From assembly GCA_009780765.1 (NCBI GenBank), contig WQZK01000067.1:1-8599 (forward strand): a DNA stretch of 8,599 nucleotides, given 5' to 3'. Positions 7,511-8,599 of this stretch are shown one piece after another. Position 1 is the stretch's first letter, and each line of letters starts with the position of its first letter. Below the pieces are notes generated by a model. The model worked only from the letters and a program-made list of their open reading frames with translations. It ran no database searches and was not told the DNA's origin. The stretch is from Defluviitaleaceae bacterium (lineage in GTDB: Bacteria; Bacillota; Clostridia; Lachnospirales; UBA5962). Position numbers and translations under genes: made by a program.

Positions 7511-7972
7511 ATGAGTGAAAAAGCTGTGATTTATAAATCGCCTATCGGCGAAATCCTTTTAAAGGAACAATCAGGCTATCTTACAGGGTTGTTTTTCGAA
7601 AGAGAAACAACCCTAGAGGTTTTTGAAACACCAATACTTACAAAAACCATGAAGCAGCTTGACGAATATTTTGAAGGAAAAAGAAAAAACTTTGATTTAG
7701 AATTAAACAACATTGGTACAGACTTTAGAAAAAAAACATGGGATGCTCTTATGAAAATCCCTTACGGTGAAACCATAAATTATAAAGAATTAGCAATTAT
7801 GATTGGAAATGAAAAGGCAGCAAGAGCTGTTGGCGGGGCTAATCATCATAATAATATCTCTATAATCGTACCGTGCCACAGGGTTATTGGTGCAAGTGGC
7901 AAGCTTGTTGGCTATGGTGGCGAAGTTTGGCGAAAAGAATGGCTATTAGAGCACGAGAAAAAGCATAAGTAA
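7511..7972 (+). CDS. ogt: Methylated-DNA--protein-cysteine methyltransferase (O6-alkylguanine repair)
   Basis: This suicide repair protein moves alkyl groups from O6-alkylguanine in DNA to its own cysteine. The 153 residues have the small N-terminal domain and the C-terminal winged-helix domain of the family. Visible key positions are Tyr91 in KIPYGETINYKELA, Arg105 in AARAVGGANHH (the finger that fills the gap left by the flipped base), Cys122 in IVPCHRVIG (alkyl acceptor), and Glu149 in WLLEHEK. No AraC-like Ada domain is attached, so it is an Ogt-type, non-regulatory enzyme. The ATG lies three bases after the tldE stop, with only a modest ribosome-binding site (CAGGTAA, about 7497-7503). 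It is probably read from the tldD promoter. A direct link with TldD/TldE is not evident. Confidence 0.95.
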   Translation: MSEKAVIYKSPIGEILLKEQSGYLTGLFFERETTLEVFETPILTKTMKQLDEYFEGKRKNFDLELNNIGTDFRKKTWDALMKIPYGETINYKELAIMIGNEKAARAVGGANHHNNISIIVPCHRVIGASGKLVGYGGEVWRKEWLLEHEKKHK

Positions 7973-7980
7973 TTTTTTTG

Positions 7981-8009
7981 TTGACAAATAATTTTCACTG
8001 TGCTAAAAT
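7981..8009 (+). promoter_or_regulatory. Near-consensus extended -10 promoter for the ABC-F leader
   Basis: The -35 box TTGACA (7981-7986) is perfect, the spacer is 17 bases, and the -10 box TAAAAT (8004-8009) is preceded by TGC (8001-8003), an extended -10. Transcription would start near 8016. The promoter begins only nine bases after the ogt stop, directly after seven Ts. Such a strong promoter in front of a terminator fits constitutive initiation with control by attenuation. Confidence 0.85.
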
Positions 8010-8041
8010 AAACTTAATTTAAAACAGAAAGAGGTGTAAGA

Positions 8042-8062
8042 ATGATCGGTTTTTCTTGCTAA
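8042..8062 (+). CDS. Six-codon leader peptide MIGFSC of the ABC-F attenuator
   Basis: The ORF ATG ATC GGT TTT TCT TGC TAA begins about 26 bases into the expected transcript, behind a strong ribosome-binding site, AAAGAGGTG (8028-8035), six bases from the ATG. An mRNA with so good a site in front of so short an ORF, followed by a terminator and an ABC-F resistance gene, fits a regulatory leader peptide. Its last codons (8050-8059) form the first arm of the leader RNA pairing, so a ribosome on codons 4-6 would cover that arm. Short leader peptides on which antibiotic-bound ribosomes stall are known for other ABC-F genes such as msr(D). Which antibiotic, if any, stalls on MIGFSC is not known from sequence. 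Confidence 0.8.
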   Translation: MIGFSC

Positions 8063-8142
8063 TAATTTATGGGCATAACTAATAGCTTATTTTATAACGA
8101 TTAAATTCGTTTTATTTGTTATGTCTTACTACGCAAGAAAGA
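8050..8142 (+). promoter_or_regulatory. Leader RNA fold that holds the antiterminator element (arms 1 and 2)
   Basis: TTTTTCTTGC (8050-8059, in the leader-peptide codons) pairs with GCAAGAAAGA (8133-8142) over ten positions with one G-U wobble. Nested inside is a second stem, GGGCATAAC (8071-8079) with GTTATGTCT (8118-8126), nine pairs with two G-U, then an AATA/TATT step and an inner AACGA/TCGTT hairpin. The whole stretch from 8050 to 8142 can thus fold as one long arm. In this state element 8133-8142 is unavailable and the downstream terminator can form. Confidence 0.7.
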
Positions 8143-8211
8143 CTATATTCTTACGCTTTTATAATGGCATTATATTGCTATGCTTATTTGAGTTGCAAGA
8201 ATCTTTCTTGT
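8133..8211 (+). promoter_or_regulatory. Antiterminator pairing (arm 2 with terminator 3' arm)
   Basis: CAAGAAAGA (8134-8142) is perfectly complementary to TCTTTCTTG (8202-8210), and G8133 with T8211 adds a wobble. This pairing would consume the terminator loop and most of its 3' arm and so prevent termination. A small hairpin (ATAA and GCAT at 8161-8170 with ATGC and TTAT at 8180-8187) fits inside the enclosed loop. It competes directly with the fold in which 8133-8142 pairs with the leader-peptide codons. Confidence 0.7.
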
Positions 8212-8226
8212 AACTCATTTTTATTT
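8189..8226 (+). terminator. Intrinsic terminator (attenuator) ahead of the ABC-F gene
   Basis: GAGTTGCAAGAA (8190-8201) pairs with TTCTTGTAACTC (8205-8216) over 12 positions with one G-U, plus an outer T8189-A8217 pair, closed by a TCT loop. It is followed by TTTTTATTT (8218-8226). This is a good rho-independent terminator located 25 bases before the ABC-F start codon, so it acts inside the leader of that gene, not at the end of an upstream gene. Confidence 0.85.
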
Positions 8227-8250
8227 AAAGTAAAAGGGGGCATAACAAAA

Positions 8251-8599
8251 ATGTCACTAATAAACGTATCTAATTTAACATTTGCGTATGAGGGAACGTA
8301 TGATAATATATTTGAAAATGTTAGCTTTCATATAGATACTGACTGGAAGCTTGGCTTTACGGGTAGAAACGGCCGTGGAAAAACAACGTTTTTAAATCTT
8401 TTGCAAAACAAATTCGAGTATAGTGGAAGCATATCAGCGAGTTGCGATTTTGAATATTTTCCGTATGAAGTTGCCGATAAAAATATGATAACATTTGATA
8501 TTATTGAATCTATTTATCCAGATTATAGCGATTGGCAAGTTTTTAAGGAGTTGTCTTTGTTAGAAGTATCTGAAGATGTTTTATATCGTCCATTTTCTA
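8251..8599 (+). CDS. ABC-F ribosome-protection protein, Lsa/CplR-like (3' end outside window)
   Basis: ABC-F proteins of this group are soluble ATPases that bind the ribosomal E site and dislodge lincosamides, pleuromutilins and streptogramin A. The first 116 residues are present. They start MSLINVSNLTFAYEG and include the Walker A motif GRNGRGKTT (residues 38-46) within DTDWKLGFTGRNGRGKTTFLNLL, then FEYFPYEV, and they stop at VLYRPFS, just before the expected LSGGE signature. The stretches DTDWKLGFTGRNGRGKTT and LSLLEVSEDVLYRPFS match my memory of Lsa-type proteins closely. There are no membrane segments in the visible part. The ATG follows AAAAGGGGG (8232-8240) at ten bases. Control is probably by the leader attenuator upstream. 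The exact resistance spectrum cannot be judged without the interdomain linker, which is outside the window. Confidence 0.88.
   Translation, partial: MSLINVSNLTFAYEGTYDNIFENVSFHIDTDWKLGFTGRNGRGKTTFLNLLQNKFEYSGSISASCDFEYFPYEVADKNMITFDIIESIYPDYSDWQVFKELSLLEVSEDVLYRPFS

Noticed and set aside
7973..7979. T-run directly after ogt as a terminator
   Set aside because: There are seven Ts but no convincing GC-containing hairpin just before them; the end of ogt gives only weak A-T pairing. The run more likely belongs to the promoter region upstream of TTGACA.
8069..8104. 11-codon ORF (MGITNSLFYND) as a second leader peptide
   Set aside because: No ribosome-binding site precedes the ATG, and it starts seven bases after the stop of the well-supported MIGFSC ORF. 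Re-initiation is possible but there is no evidence for it.
8010..8250. T-box or metabolite riboswitch
   Set aside because: No T-box core sequence or known riboswitch consensus is visible. The leader ORF plus alternative pairings and an ABC-F target explain the region better.
1..8599. CRISPR array, tRNA/rRNA genes, insertion sequences or prophage genes
   Set aside because: No spaced repeat array, no tRNA-like cloverleaf, no rRNA segment and no transposase or integrase frame were found on either strand.

Overview
This window comes from an AT-rich chromosome of a Gram-positive anaerobe, most likely a member of the Clostridia (Bacillota). The main evidence is that DnaK lacks the short insertion in the first quadrant of its ATPase domain that E. 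coli-type proteins carry, that ribosome-binding sites are purine-rich with frequent GTG and TTG starts, that every gene lies on one strand, and that the last gene is an Lsa/CplR-like ABC-F protein typical of Firmicutes. The genus cannot be named from the sequence.

Region 1 (1-4617) is a chaperone operon: the end of grpE, then complete dnaK and dnaJ, followed by three short, tightly coupled genes. These are a small acidic protein of unknown function (resembling DUF6483), a HIT-family nucleotide hydrolase/transferase, and an unrecognised protein with an N-terminal membrane segment. Their overlaps (ATGA at 3412, 32 bases at 3764-3795, GTGA at 4102) mean they are probably co-transcribed and translationally coupled with dnaJ. 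A hairpin lies between dnaK and dnaJ. The group ends at a tandem 15-base repeat whose second copy forms the left arm of a terminator-like hairpin (4646-4680).

Region 2 (4695-7972) starts at a good sigma-A promoter and holds tldD and tldE/pmbA, which encode the two subunits of the TldD/TldE metalloprotease and overlap by one base, then ogt, a DNA-repair O6-alkylguanine methyltransferase, three bases further on.

Region 3 (7981-8599) is the most interesting part. A near-consensus extended -10 promoter drives a 240-base leader in front of an ABC-F ribosome-protection gene that runs off the window. The leader has a six-codon ORF (MIGFSC) with a strong ribosome-binding site, a strong intrinsic terminator, and a ten-base element (8133-8142) that can pair either with the leader-peptide codons (8050-8059) or with the 3' arm of the terminator (8202-8211). 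This is the architecture of ribosome-mediated transcription attenuation: a ribosome stalled by an antibiotic on the leader ORF would free the element to break the terminator and switch on the resistance gene. The mechanism is inferred; the base complementarities are read directly from the sequence.
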